DNA from: Mastigias papua
Taxonomy: Eukaryota; Cnidaria; Scyphozoa; Rhizostomeae; Mastigiidae
Assembly: GCA_964019165.1 (NCBI GenBank)
Contig: OZ025269.1
Span: 793,001 to 857,000, forward strand
Reading direction: 5' to 3'
DNA: 64,000 nucleotides
The notes beneath the pieces are model-generated. The model saw nothing but the letters and a program-made list of their open reading frames with translations. It had not been told where the DNA came from and made no database searches. Below, in pieces: positions 26,291 to 38,800 of this stretch (the stretch's first letter is position 1; the number at the start of each line of letters is the position of its first letter). Position numbers and translations under genes: made by a program.

Positions 26291-27694
26291 ATGCTGAGAA
26301 TTGGGTCAGTTTTGCTTTTCATGTTATTAGTAATTGGAGTCTTTTGCGAGTCAAAAGAGAAAAAAGAAAGTGTGAAGAAGACTGAAAGTGGAAAGTCACT
26401 TAATGATGAAAAGCGCTCTTTAACTCAGTGGCTACGTGGACGCTTTGGCAAAAGAGAGGATGAACAATGGTTAAGAGGTCGCTTTGGAAAGGAAGTTGAA
26501 CAATGGTTGCGAGGTAGGTTCGGAAAGGAGACGGAGGGAGAAGATGAAATGGAAGACGCTTTTGAGCAGTGGCTTAGAGGAAGATTTGGGAAAGAGGTTG
26601 ATGAGCAATGGCTCCGAGGGAGATTTGGAAGAGAAGCACTGCAATGGCTAAGAGGTCGATTTGGTCGGGAACTAGCTGAACAGTGGCTTCGCGGTCGATT
26701 TGGAAAAGAGGCAGAGGAGCAATGGCTACGAGGCCGTTTCGGGAAGGAATCTGACCTTGCAGAACAATGGTTAAGAGGGCGGTTTGGAAAAGAAGCCGAA
26801 GAGCAATGGCTGCGAGGTCGTTTTGGAAAAGAGGCTGAATTAGCCGATCAATGGCTGCGAGGTCGTTTTGGAAAAGAGGCTGAAGAGCAATGGCTACGTG
26901 GAAGATTCGGAAAGGAAGCTGCCGAACAATGGCTTCGAGGAAGATTTGGAAGAGAGGCATTTGAGCAGTGGTTGCGAGGCAGATTTGGCAAAGAAGTTGA
27001 AGATCAATGGCTGCGAGGTCGTTTTGGTAAGGAAGCTGATTCCCAATGGTTGAGGGGAAGATTTGGAAAAGAGGCTGATGAGCAATGGTTACGAGGACGA
27101 TTTGGGAAAGAAGCTGATGAGCAATGGTTGAGAGGACGTTTTGGAAAAGAGGCTGATGAGCAATGGTTAAGAGGACGTTTTGGAAAAGAGGCTGATGAAC
27201 AATGGTTGAGAGGAAGATTTGGAAAAGAGGCTGATGAGCAATGGTTGAGAGGAAGATTTGGAAAAGAGGCTGATGAGCAATGGTTAAGAGGACGCTTTGG
27301 AAAAGAAGCTGATGAGCAATGGTTGAGAGGAAGATTTGGAAAAGAAGCTGATGAGCAATGGCTAAGAGGACGTTTTGGAAGAGAAGCTGATGAGCAATGG
27401 TTGAGAGGACGCTTTGGAAAGGAGGCTGATAAGCAGTGGCTGAGAGGTCGCTTTGGTCGTGAGATGGAGCAGTGGCTTAGAGGAAGATTTGGTAGAGAGG
27501 CAGGAATTTCGAGAAAGACAAGGGAGTTGGAACAGTGGTTGAGAGGGCGCTTTGGAAGAGAATCTGCTGATCAATGGCTCCGTGGACGTTTTGGAAGAGA
27601 AATCAAGGAAAAATTAGAAAAGGAAGAAAAGCCTGAGAAGAAAAGAGATGAAAAATATGGCAAAGAATTAAAAAATGGTAGCAAGAGTAGCTGA
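26291..27694 (+). CDS. RFamide neuropeptide precursor, 29 copies of QWLRGRFG
   Basis: The 467-residue product starts with a hydrophobic signal peptide (about residues 1-19, MLRIGSVLLFMLLVIGVFC). A charged spacer to residue 45 follows, then 29 copies of QWLRGRFG and a lysine/glutamate-rich tail. Each copy should yield pQWLRGRFamide: glutamine cyclises to pyroglutamate, and glycine donates the amide after cleavage at the following Lys (21 copies) or Arg (8 copies). Copy 1 is followed by KR, the rest by one basic residue and Glu. Twenty-five copies are preceded by Glu or Asp, fitting the acidic-site N-terminal processing known for cnidarian preprohormones. The peptide matches Cyanea-RFamide I, a neuronal transmitter or modulator. 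The coding sequence is uninterrupted. I chose the ATG at 26291 because it directly precedes the signal peptide. The central copies are near-identical 39-bp repeats. Identity is secure; exact processing is inferred. Confidence 0.97.
   Translation: MLRIGSVLLFMLLVIGVFCESKEKKESVKKTESGKSLNDEKRSLTQWLRGRFGKREDEQWLRGRFGKEVEQWLRGRFGKETEGEDEMEDAFEQWLRGRFGKEVDEQWLRGRFGREALQWLRGRFGRELAEQWLRGRFGKEAEEQWLRGRFGKESDLAEQWLRGRFGKEAEEQWLRGRFGKEAELADQWLRGRFGKEAEEQWLRGRFGKEAAEQWLRGRFGREAFEQWLRGRFGKEVEDQWLRGRFGKEADSQWLRGRFGKEADEQWLRGRFGKEADEQWLRGRFGKEADEQWLRGRFGKEADEQWLRGRFGKEADEQWLRGRFGKEADEQWLRGRFGKEADEQWLRGRFGKEADEQWLRGRFGREADEQWLRGRFGKEADKQWLRGRFGREMEQWLRGRFGREAGISRKTRELEQWLRGRFGRESADQWLRGRFGREIKEKLEKEEKPEKKRDEKYGKELKNGSKSS
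27071..27430 (+). repeat. 39-bp coding minisatellite in the RFamide gene
   Basis: Nine consecutive 13-codon units (QWLRGRFG plus KEADE, the last with READE) are almost identical in DNA. They alternate only between a few synonymous forms, for example 'agaggaagatttgga' and 'agaggacgttttgga'. Copies outside this block encode the same octapeptide with more varied codons. This points to recent tandem expansion or gene conversion of the centre. Confidence 0.85.
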
Positions 27695-28078
27695 ACTGGT
27701 AAGCGTCTTAAAGTTTTCTCAATTAGAACCTGGAAAAGTGCTTCCATGGAGATATAAAAATTTCACTGAAATTATTGTGAATACATTATTATGCTATTTG
27801 ATGATTGATATTGGCATAAAAATCTTTATTACGATTGGCAAAAATATATTAATTTGATGAAATTACCAATTAGCATATAGGATCAGATAATTAGTTACAG
27901 TAATATCATTGCGCACAATTCAAGCTCCAGTGTGATTTCGACAACTTTAATGAGTGAATTTCAGAGGCTTGCAAAGATGATACGCATGCGCAATGAGCCG
28001 AGATGATGGATTAATGTGTTTGCTTGTTTATTTCTGCAGAGTCCCTCCTGACCAGTGCTGTTTATTTTTCGCTTGGTA

Positions 28079-28261
28079 GGGACAGGTATCGCTTATTTCC
28101 TAAACTATCAAGTAATCGGACAAGGATTAATCGAGTTGCTGAAGATAAAAGTGGTTCCGAAAGGAACATGGGCAGGTTCAGAATGCATGGCATTCATTGC
28201 CAGTGCATACCTTACATATATTTCAGTTATTCATAGATGGTTGTCCATTCAGCGTAGCTGA
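28079..28261 (+). other. Possible terminal exon of an unidentified membrane protein
   Basis: After a T-rich tract and TAG at 28076-28078, one frame is open for about 60 codons to a TGA at 28259-28261. It has two hydrophobic segments (GTGIAYFLNYQVIGQGLIELL and ECMAFIASAYLTYISVI) and a basic end. A second frame is also open from another acceptor (CAG at 28038-28040) to a TAG near 28236, so the coding frame is uncertain. It could be the last exon of a gene on this strand, a 3' non-coding exon of the RFamide transcript (a GTAAGC donor lies just after its stop), or chance. Confidence 0.3.
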
Positions 28262-29837
28262 TTTCCAGGGGGGGACGTCTATTTACAAAGCAAAAAAGCT
28301 AAGTACAGTCCGCCTCTGATCATGCCCTAAAATGCAACGTCTCTCGAAAACTTTGTCTTATTTTTTAGACTTCGACAGCAATAGAGCCAAGAACTTGAGA
28401 AAAATTTGACTTTACGAAATACATTGTTTTGCTGTTGTTGATCATTAAACTTAACGAGTTGTAAATTATGTTCATAAGAAGCAGTTATGCTGACAAGTGA
28501 TGTAGAGCACAAGTGGTAATTTTGTTTTCATTATCAGCAAGCAACTCATCATTATTGCTTAGAATTAGTTATTGTTTGTTTTGAATCATTAGGGGTCTTA
28601 TTAGAAGAAAGTACATAAAAAACAGAGTATTTATTTCCAGAGTATACAGGACATATTAACAACTTTGACTATTTGTCAATGCAAAAAATTCTTAAACAAG
28701 AATTATAAAATTGAAAACAAATTGACAAATGGGCGCGAGAACTTTTATTGCAAAAGAAAATTGTGTTTGAAGTGAAAGTTACTGACTAACATAGATCATC
28801 CTGAGGGCAAAATTGATATGATATTCTTCTGATAAGGAGAATTGCAGGTATGGTAAAGCAATGTACACACAAACAACGATGAATGATAAATCCTATAAAT
28901 CCATTTTGAAATTTTCTTTTTCCAAGCAACTATCTTTAAGAAACATATAAGATATTGCAGAAAGGCTTCTTGATGTGAAATATAAAACAGAATATGAAAG
29001 CTTATGACAAATAAAAATCTTGTGAACAAGGTCAAGGGTTTCTAACTCTAACTATTTCATGGAGCATCATATTAGATACATTTTCATAATTTCATTTGTT
29101 GAAATCCTTATGAAACTCAAACAATAGTACAAGGATAGATGGCATAACCATATTAAATTTAGCACAATTATGTTGAAAAAAATAGATAGCAATATCATCT
29201 GGATGATAGTTGCGGCGATTATTTCGTTGCAGCTGCTATGTATGCTATAATTATGCATTCTTTTGATAATTCTGAGTTGGAATATGAACAAATGTAAGAC
29301 ATAGAACACAAGGTATTCATTACTCAGTCTTGAACCTTCATTAACAAGTGCTGGCCTTTGTTGCAATTAACTACAATAGACAGCAAATCTACTTTGCGAA
29401 GCAATAAAAATGAACACGAAAGGATTGCAGGGACATTACAGATATATAGATTAGGAAGCAGTTGATACAAAACTAATTTCCACGTTAACTCTTAGAATTG
29501 TATTAGATTTAATTTTCATGGCAGTCAATTCCTTTAAGACAGTCCACTCATCGCCTTTAAACAGCCGTTTTGGCATACGATCGATAAAACTAATCTATGT
29601 AGGAATTTATAAACGCTAATGTATATGATATAAACATAAAATTAAATTGATACGAATAACATAAAAAAACAAAACTGTGTAATTCACAAAGATTATGAGG
29701 GTCCAAGCAATAGAGCTCATTGCAAAACACAAGATAACAAGTATATAAAGATCAATACAAGGCAAACTCCACAAGCAATAGATCTACTTACAAAACACAA
29801 AATACCATAACAAGAGTTAATTCCAACAACTCAATAT
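28262..29837. other. Gene-poor flank between the RFamide region and the satellite
   Basis: No gene was recognised. Immediately before the satellite, at about 29704-29750 and 29772-29818, a segment beginning 'caagcaatagagctcattgc' is repeated imperfectly once. It is unrelated to the satellite monomer. Confidence 0.55.
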
Positions 29838-32800
29838 ATGATATTTTGCTGAGAAATGACCAACTTTGAAATTGATTGATTTTGATTGCAGATTGAAAAG
29901 TGATGAAAATGAGCGATCTTTGGCCAAAAAGTAAGGCTATAGCCTTGGTATTTTGCTGAAATATGACCAACTTTGAAATTGATTGATTTTGATTGCAGAT
30001 TGAAAAGTGATGAAAATGAGCGATTTTTGGCCAGAAAGTAAGGCTATAGCCTTGGTATTTTGCTGAAAAATGACCACATTTGATATTGACTGATGTTGAT
30101 TGCAGATTGACAAGTGATGAAAATGAGCGATTTCTGGCCAAAAAGTACGGCTATAGCATTGGTATTTTGCTGAAAAATGACCAAATTTGATATCGATTGA
30201 TGTTGATTGCAGATTGAAAAGTGATGAAAATGAGCGGTTTTTGGCCAAAAAGTAAGGCTATAGCCTTGGAATTTTGCTGAAAAATGACCAAATTTGAAAT
30301 TGATTGATTTTGATTGCAGATTGAAAAGTGATGAAAATGAGCGATTTTTGGCAAACAAGTAAGGCTATAGCCTTGGTATTTTGCTGAAAAATGACCAAAT
30401 TTGAAATTGATTGATTTTGATTGCAGATTGAAAAGTGATGAAAACGAGCGGTTTTTGGCCAAACAGTAAGGCTATAGCCTTGGTATTTTGCTGAAAAATG
30501 ACCAAATTTGAAATTGATTGATTTTGATTGCAGATTGAAAAGTGATGAAAATGAGCGATTTTTGGCCAAAAAGTAAGGCTATAGCCTTGGTATTTTGCTG
30601 AGAAATGACCAAATTTGATATTGACTGATGTTGATTGCAGATTGAAAAGTGATGAAAATGAGCGATGTTTGGCCAAAAAGTAAGGCTATAGCCTTGGTAT
30701 TTTGCTGAAAAATGACCAAATTTGAAATTGATTGATTTTGATTGCAGATTGAAAAGTGATGAAAATGAGCGATGTTTGGCCAAAAAGTAAGGCTATAGCC
30801 TTGGTAGTTTGCTGAAAAATGACCAAATTTGAAATTGATTGATTTTGATTGCAGATTGAAAAGTGATGAAAATCAGCGATGTTTGGCCAAAAAGTAAGGC
30901 TATAGCCTTGGTATTTTGCTGAAAAATGACCAAATTTGAAATTGATTGATTTTGATTGCAGATTGAAAAGTGATGAAAATGAGCGATTTTTGGCCAAAAA
31001 GTAAGGCTATAGCATTGGTATGTTGCTGAAACATGACGAAATTTGACATTGATTGATTTTGATTGCAGATTGAAAAGTGATGAAAATGAGCGATTTTTGG
31101 CCAGAAAGTAAGGCTATAGCCTTGGTATGTTGCTGAAAAATGACCAAATTTGAAATTGATTGATTTTGATTGCAGATTGAAAAGTGATGAAAATGAGCGA
31201 TGTTTGGCCAAAAAGTAAGGCTATAGCCTTGGTATATTGCTGAAAAATGACCAAATTTGAAATTTATTGATTTTGATTGCAGATTGAAAAGTGATGAAAA
31301 TGAGCGATGGTTGGCCAAAAAGTAAGGCTATAGCCTTGGTATTTTGCTGAAAAATGACCAAATTTGAAATTGAGTGATTTTTATTGCAGATTGAAAAGTG
31401 ATGACAATGAGCGATTTTTGGCCAAAAAGTAAGGCTATAGCCTTGGAATGTTGCTGAAAAATGACCAAATTTGAAATTGATTGATTTTGATTGCAGATTG
31501 AAAAGTGATGAAAATGAGCGATTTTTGGCCAAAAAGTAAGGCTATAGCCTTGGAATTTTGCTGAAAAATGACCAAATTTGAAATTGATTGATTTTGATTG
31601 CAGATTGAAAAGTGATGAAAATGAGCGATTTTTGGCAAAAAAGTAAGGCTATAGCCTTGGTATTTTGCTGAAACATGACCAAATGTGAAATTGATTGATT
31701 TTGATTGCAGATTGAAAAGTGATGAAAACGAGCGGTGTTTGGCCAAAAAGTAGGGCTATAGCCTTGGTATTTTGCTGAAAAATGACCAAATTTGAAATTG
31801 ATTGATTTTGATTGCAGATTGAGAAGTGATGAAAATGAGCGATGTTTGGCCAAAAAGTCAGGCTATAACATTGGTATATTACTGAAATATGACCAAATTT
31901 GAAATAGTTTGATTTGGATTGCAGATTGAAAAGTTATGAACATGAGCGATGTTTGGCCAAAAAGTAAGGCTATAGCCTTGGTATGTTGCTGAAAAATGAC
32001 CAAATTTGACATTGATTGATTGTGATTGCAGATTGAAACGTGATGAAAATGAGCGATGTTTGGCCAAAACGTAAGGCTATAGCATTGGTATTTTGCAGAG
32101 AAATGACCAAATTTGAAATTGATTGATTTTGATTGCAGATTGAAAAGTGATGAAAATGAGCGATTTGTCGCCAAAAAGTAAGGCTATAGCCTTGGTATTT
32201 TGCTGAAAAATGACCAAATTTGAAAATGATTGATTTTGATTGCAGATTGAAAAGTGATGAAAATGAGTGAGTTTTGGCCAAAAAGTAAGGCTATAGCCTT
32301 GGTATTTTGCTGAAAAATGACCAAATTTGAAAATGATTGATTTTGATTGCAGATTGAAAAGTGATGAAAATGAGCGATTTGTGGGCGAAAAGTAAGGCTA
32401 TAGCCTTGGTATATTGGTGAAAAATGACCAAATTTGAAATTGATTGATTTTGATTGCAGATTGAAAAGTGATGAAAATGAGCGATTGTTGGCCAAAAAGT
32501 AAGGCTATAGCCTTGGAAGTTTGCTGAAAAATGACCAAATTTGAAATTGATTGATTTTGATTGCAGATCGAAACGTGATGAAAATGAGCGATGTTTGGCC
32601 AAAACGTAAGGCTATAGCATTGGTATTTTGCTGAAAAATGACCAAATTTGAAATTGATTGATTTTGATTGCAGATTGAAAAGTGATGAAAATGAGCGATT
32701 TGTGGGCGAAAAATAAGGCTATAGCCTTGGTATATTTGTGAAAAATGACCAACTTTGAAATTGATTGATTTTGATTGCAGATTGAAAAGTGATGAAAATG

Positions 32801-35800
32801 AGCGATTGTTGGCCAAAAAGTAAGGCTATAGCCTTGGTATTTTGCTGAAAAATGACCAAATTTGAAATTGATTGATTTTGATTGCAGATTGAAAAGTGAT
32901 GAAAATGAGCGATGTTTGGCCAAAAAGTAAGGCTATAGCCTGGGTAGTTTGCTGAAAAATGACCAAATTTGAAATTGATTGATTTTGATTGCAGATTGAA
33001 AAGTGATGAAAATGAGCGGTTTTTGGCCAAAAAGTAAGGCTATAGCCTTGGTATATTGCTGAAAAATGACCAAACTTGAAAATGATTGATGTTGATTGCA
33101 GATTGAAAAGTGATGAAAATGAGCGATTTGTGGGCGAAAAGTAAGGCTATAGCCTTGGTATGTTGCTGAAAAATGACCAAATGTGAAATTGATTGATTTT
33201 GATTGCAGATTGAAAAGTGATGAAAATGAGTGAGTTTTGGCCAAAAAGTAAGGCTATAGCCTTGGTATTTTGCTGAAAAATGACCAAATTTGAAAATGAT
33301 TGATTTTGATTGCAGATTGAAAAGTGATGAAAATGAGCGATTTGTGGGCGAAAAGTAAGGCTATAGCCTTGGTATATTGGTGAAAAATGACCAAATTTGA
33401 AATTGATTGATTTTGATTGCAGATTGAAAAGTGATGAAAATGAGCGATTGTTGGCCAAAAAGTAAGGCTATAGCCTTGGAAGTTTGCTGAAAAATGACCA
33501 AATTTGAAATTGATTGATTTTGATTGCAGATCGAAACGTGATGAAAATGAGCGATGATTGGCCAAAACGTAAGGCTATAGCATTGGTATTTTGCTGAGAA
33601 ATGACCAAATTTGAAATTGATTGATTTTGATTGCAGATTGAAAAGTGATGAAAATGAGCGATTTGTGGGCGAAAAGTAAGGCTATAGCCTTGGTATATTG
33701 GTGAAAAATGACCAACTTTGAAATTGATTGATTTTGATTGCAGATTGAAAAGTGATGAAAATGAGCGATTGTTGGCCAAAAAGTAAGGCTATAGCCTTGG
33801 TATTTTGCTGAAAAATGACCAAATTTGAAATTGATTGATTTTGATTGCAGATTGAAAAGTGATGAAAATGAGCGATGTTTGGCCAAAAAGTAAGGCTATA
33901 GCCTGGGTAGTTTGCTGAAAAATGACCAAATTTGAAATTGATTGATTTTGATTGCAGATTGAAAAGTGATGAAAATGAGCGGTTTTTGGCCAAAAAGTAA
34001 GGCTATAGCCTTGGTATATTGCTGAAAAATGACCAAACTTGAAAATGATTGATGTTGATTGCAGATTGAAAAGTGATGAAAATGAGCGATTTGTGGGCGA
34101 AAAGTAAGGCTATAGCCTTGGTATGTTGCTGAAAAATGACCAAATGTGAAATTGATTGATTTTGATTGCAGATTGAAAAGTGATGAAAATGAGTGAGTTT
34201 TGGCCAAAAAGTAAGGCTATAGCCTTGGTATTTTGCTGAAATATGACCAAATTTGAAATTGATTGATTTTGATTGCAGATTGAAAAGTGATGAAAATGAG
34301 CGATTTTTGGCCAGAAAGTAAGGCTATAGCCTTGGTATTTTGCTGAAAAATGACCACATTTGATATTGACTGATGTTGATTGCAGATTGACAAGTGATGA
34401 AAATGAGCGATTTCTGGCCAAAAAGTACGGCTATAGCATTGGTATTTTGCTGAAAAATGACCAAATTTGATATCGATTGATGTTGATTGCAGATTGAAAA
34501 GTGATGAAAATGAGCGGTTTTTGGCCAAAAAGTAAGGCTATAGCCTTGGAATTTTGCTGAAAAATGACCAAATTTGAAATTGATTGATTTTGATTGCAGA
34601 TTGAAAAGTGATGAAAATGAGCGATTTTTGGCAAACAAGTAAGGCTATAGCCTTGGTATTTTGCTGAAAAATGACCAAATTTGAAATTGATTGATTTTGA
34701 TTGCAGATTGAAAAGTGATGAAAACGAGCGGTTTTTGGCCAAACAGTAAGGCTATAGCCTTGGTATTTTGCTGAAAAATGACCAAATTTGAAATTGATTG
34801 ATTTTGATTGCAGATTGAAAAGTGATGAAAATGAGCGATTTTTGGCCAAAAAGTAAGGCTATAGCCTTGGTATTTTGCTGAGAAATGACCAAATTTGATA
34901 TTGACTGATGTTGATTGCAGATTGAAAAGTGATGAAAATGAGCGATGTTTGGCCAAAAAGTAAGGCTATAGCCTTGGTATTTTGCTGAAAAATGACCAAA
35001 TTTGAAATTGATTGATTTTGATTGCAGATTGAAAAGTGATGAAAATGAGCGATGTTTGGCCAAAAAGTAAGGCTATAGCCTTGGTAGTTTGCTGAAAAAT
35101 GACCAAATTTGAAATTGATTGATTTTGATTGCAGATTGAAAAGTGATGAAAATCAGCGATGTTTGGCCAAAAAGTAAGGCTATAGCCTTGGTATTTTGCT
35201 GAAAAATGACCAAATTTGAAATTGATTGATTTTGATTGCAGATTGAAAAGTGATGAAAATGAGCGATTTTTGGCCAAAAAGTAAGGCTATAGCATTGGTA
35301 TGTTGCTGAAACATGACGAAATTTGACATTGATTGATTTTGATTGCAGATTGAAAAGTGATGAAAATGAGCGATTTTTGGCCAGAAAGTAAGGCTATAGC
35401 CTTGGTATGTTGCTGAAAAATGACCAAATTTGAAATTGATTGATTTTGATTGCAGATTGAAAAGTGATGAAAATGAGCGATGTTTGGCCAAAAAGTAAGG
35501 CTATAGCCTTGGTATATTGCTGAAAAATGACCAAATTTGAAATTTATTGATTTTGATTGCAGATTGAAAAGTGATGAAAATGAGCGATGGTTGGCCAAAA
35601 AGTAAGGCTATAGCCTTGGTATTTTGCTGAAAAATGACCAAATTTGAAATTGAGTGATTTTTATTGCAGATTGAAAAGTGATGACAATGAGCGATTTTTG
35701 GCCAAAAAGTAAGGCTATAGCCTTGGAATGTTGCTGAAAAATGACCAAATTTGAAATTGATTGATTTTGATTGCAGATTGAAAAGTGATGAAAATGAGCG

Positions 35801-38800
35801 ATTTTTGGCCAAAAAGTAAGGCTATAGCCTTGGAATTTTGCTGAAAAATGACCAAATTTGAAATTGATTGATTTTGATTGCAGATTGAAAAGTGATGAAA
35901 ATGAGCGATTTTTGGCAAAAAAGTAAGGCTATAGCCTTGGTATTTTGCTGAAACATGACCAAATGTGAAATTGATTGATTTTGATTGCAGATTGAAAAGT
36001 GATGAAAACGAGCGGTGTTTGGCCAAAAAGTAAGGCTATAGCCTTGGTATTTTGCTGAAAAATGACCAAATTTGAAATTGATTGATTTTGATTGCAGATT
36101 GAGAAGTGATGAAAATGAGCGATGTTTGGCCAAAAAGTCAGGCTATAACATTGGTATATTACTGAAATATGACCAAATTTGAAATAGTTTGATTTGGATT
36201 GCAGATTGAAAAGTTATGAACATGAGCGATGTTTGGCCAAAAAGTAAGGCTATAGCCTTGGTATGTTGCTGAAAAATGACCAAATTTGACATTGATTGAT
36301 TGTGATTGCAGATTGAAACGTGATGAAAATGAGCGATGTTTGGCCAAAACGTAAGGCTATAGCATTGGTATTTTGCAGAGAAATGACCAAATTTGAAATT
36401 GATTGATTTTGATTGCAGATTGAAAAGTGATGAAAATGAGCGATTTGTCGCCAAAAAGTAAGGCTATAGCCTTGGTATTTTGCTGAAAAATGACCAAATT
36501 TGAAAATGATTGATTTTGATTGCAGATTGAAAAGTGATGAAAATGAGTGAGTTTTGGCCAAAAAGTAAGGCTATAGCCTTGGTATTTTGCTGAAAAATGA
36601 CCAAATTTGAAAATGATTGATTTTGATTGCAGATTGAAAAGTGATGAAAATGAGCGATTTGTGGGCGAAAAGTAAGGCTATAGCCTTGGTATATTGGTGA
36701 AAAATGACCAAATTTGAAATTGATTGATTTTGATTGCAGATTGAAAAGTGATGAAAATGAGCGATTGTTGGCCAAAAAGTAAGGCTATAGCCTTGGAAGT
36801 TTGCTGAAAAATGACCAAATTTGAAATTGATTGATTTTGATTGCAGATCGAAACGTGATGAAAATGAGCGATGTTTGGCCAAAACGTAAGGCTATAGCAT
36901 TGGTATTTTGCTGAAAAATGATCAAATTTGAAATTGATTGATTTTGATTGCAGATTGAAAAGTGATGAAAATGAGCGATTTGTGGGCGAAAAATAAGGCT
37001 ATAGCCTTGGTATATTTGTGAAAAATGACCAACTTTGAAATTGATTGATTTTGATTGCAGATTGAAAAGTGATGAAAATGAGCGATTGTTGGCCAAAAAG
37101 TAAGGCTATAGCCTTGGTATTTTGCTGAAAAATGACCAAATTTGAAATTGATTGATTTTGATTGCAGATTGAAAAGTGATGAAAATGAGCGATGTTTGGC
37201 CAAAAAGTAAGGCTATAGCCTGGGTAGTTTGCTGAAAAATGACCAAATTTGAAATTGATTGATTTTGATTGCAGATTGAAAAGTGATGAAAATGAGCGGT
37301 TTTTGGCCAAAAAGTAAGGCTATAGCCTTGGTATATTGCTGAAAAATGACCAAACTTGAAAATGATTGATGTTGATTGCAGATTGAAAAGTGATGAAAAT
37401 GAGCGATTTGTGGGCGAAAAGTAAGGCTATAGCCTTGGTATGTTGCTGAAAAATGACCAAATGTGAAATTGATTGATTTTGATTGCAGATTGAAAAGTGA
37501 TGAAAATGAGTGAGTTTTGGCCAAAAAGTAAGGCTATAGCCTTGGTATTTTGCTGAAAAATGACCAAATTTGAAAATGATTGATTTTGATTGCAGATTGA
37601 AAAGTGATGAAAATGAGCGATTTGTGGGCGAAAAGTAAGGCTATAGCCTTGGTATATTGGTGAAAAATGACCAAATTTGAAATTGATTGATTTTGATTGC
37701 AGATTGAAAAGTGATGAAAATGAGCGATTGTTGGCCAAAAAGTAAGGCTATAGCCTTGGAAGTTTGCTGAAAAATGACCAAATTTGAAATTGATTGATTT
37801 TGATTGCAGATCGAAACGTGATGAAAATGAGCGATGATTGGCCAAAACGTAAGGCTATGGCATTGGTATTTTGCTGAGAAATGACCAAATGTGAAATTGA
37901 TTGATTTTGATTGCAGATTGAAAAGTGATGAAAATGAGTGAGTTTTGGCCAAAAAGTAAGGCTATAGCCTTGGTATTTTGCTGACAAATGACCAAATTTG
38001 AAATTGATTGATTTTAATTGCAGATTGAAAAGTGATGAAAATGAGCGATTTTTCGCCAAAAAGTAAGGCTATAGCCTTGGTATTTTGCTGAAAAATGACC
38101 AAATTTGAAATTGATTGATTTTGATTGCAGATTGAAAAGTGATGAAAATGAGCGATTTGTGGGCGAAAAGTAAGGCTATAGCCTTGGCATATTGGTGAAA
38201 CATGACCAAATTTGAAATTGATTGATTTTGATTGCAGATTGAAAAGTGATGAAAATGAGCTATTTTTGGCCAAAAAGTAAGGCTATAGCCTTGGTATTTT
38301 GCTGAAAAATGACCAAATTTGAAATTGATTGATTTTGATTGCAGATTGAAAAGTGATGAAAATGAGCGATTTTTGGCCAAAAAGTAAGGCTATAGCCTTG
38401 GTATTTTGCTGAAAAATGACCAAATGTGACATTGATTGATTTTGATTGCAGATTGAAAAGTGATGAAAATGAGCGATTTTTCGCCAAAAAGTAGGGCTAT
38501 AGCCTTGGTATTTTGCTGAAAAATGACCAAATTTGAAAATGATTGATTTTGATTGCAGATTGAAAAGTGATGAAAATGAGCGAGTTTTGGCCAAAAAGTA
38601 AGGCTATAGCCTTGGTATATTGCTGAAAAATGACCAAATTTGAAATTGATTGATTTTGATTGCAGATTGAAAAGTGATGAAAATGAGCGATTTTTGGCCA
38701 AAAAGTAAGGCTATAGCCTTGGTATTTTGCTGAAAAATGACCAAATTTGAAATTGATTGATTTTGATTGCAGATTGAAAAATGATGAAAATGAGCTATTT

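Noticed and set aside
26574..27574. Minus-strand and other-frame open frames inside the RFamide gene
   Set aside because: Shadows of the coding repeat; the + frame has a signal peptide and a known neuropeptide.
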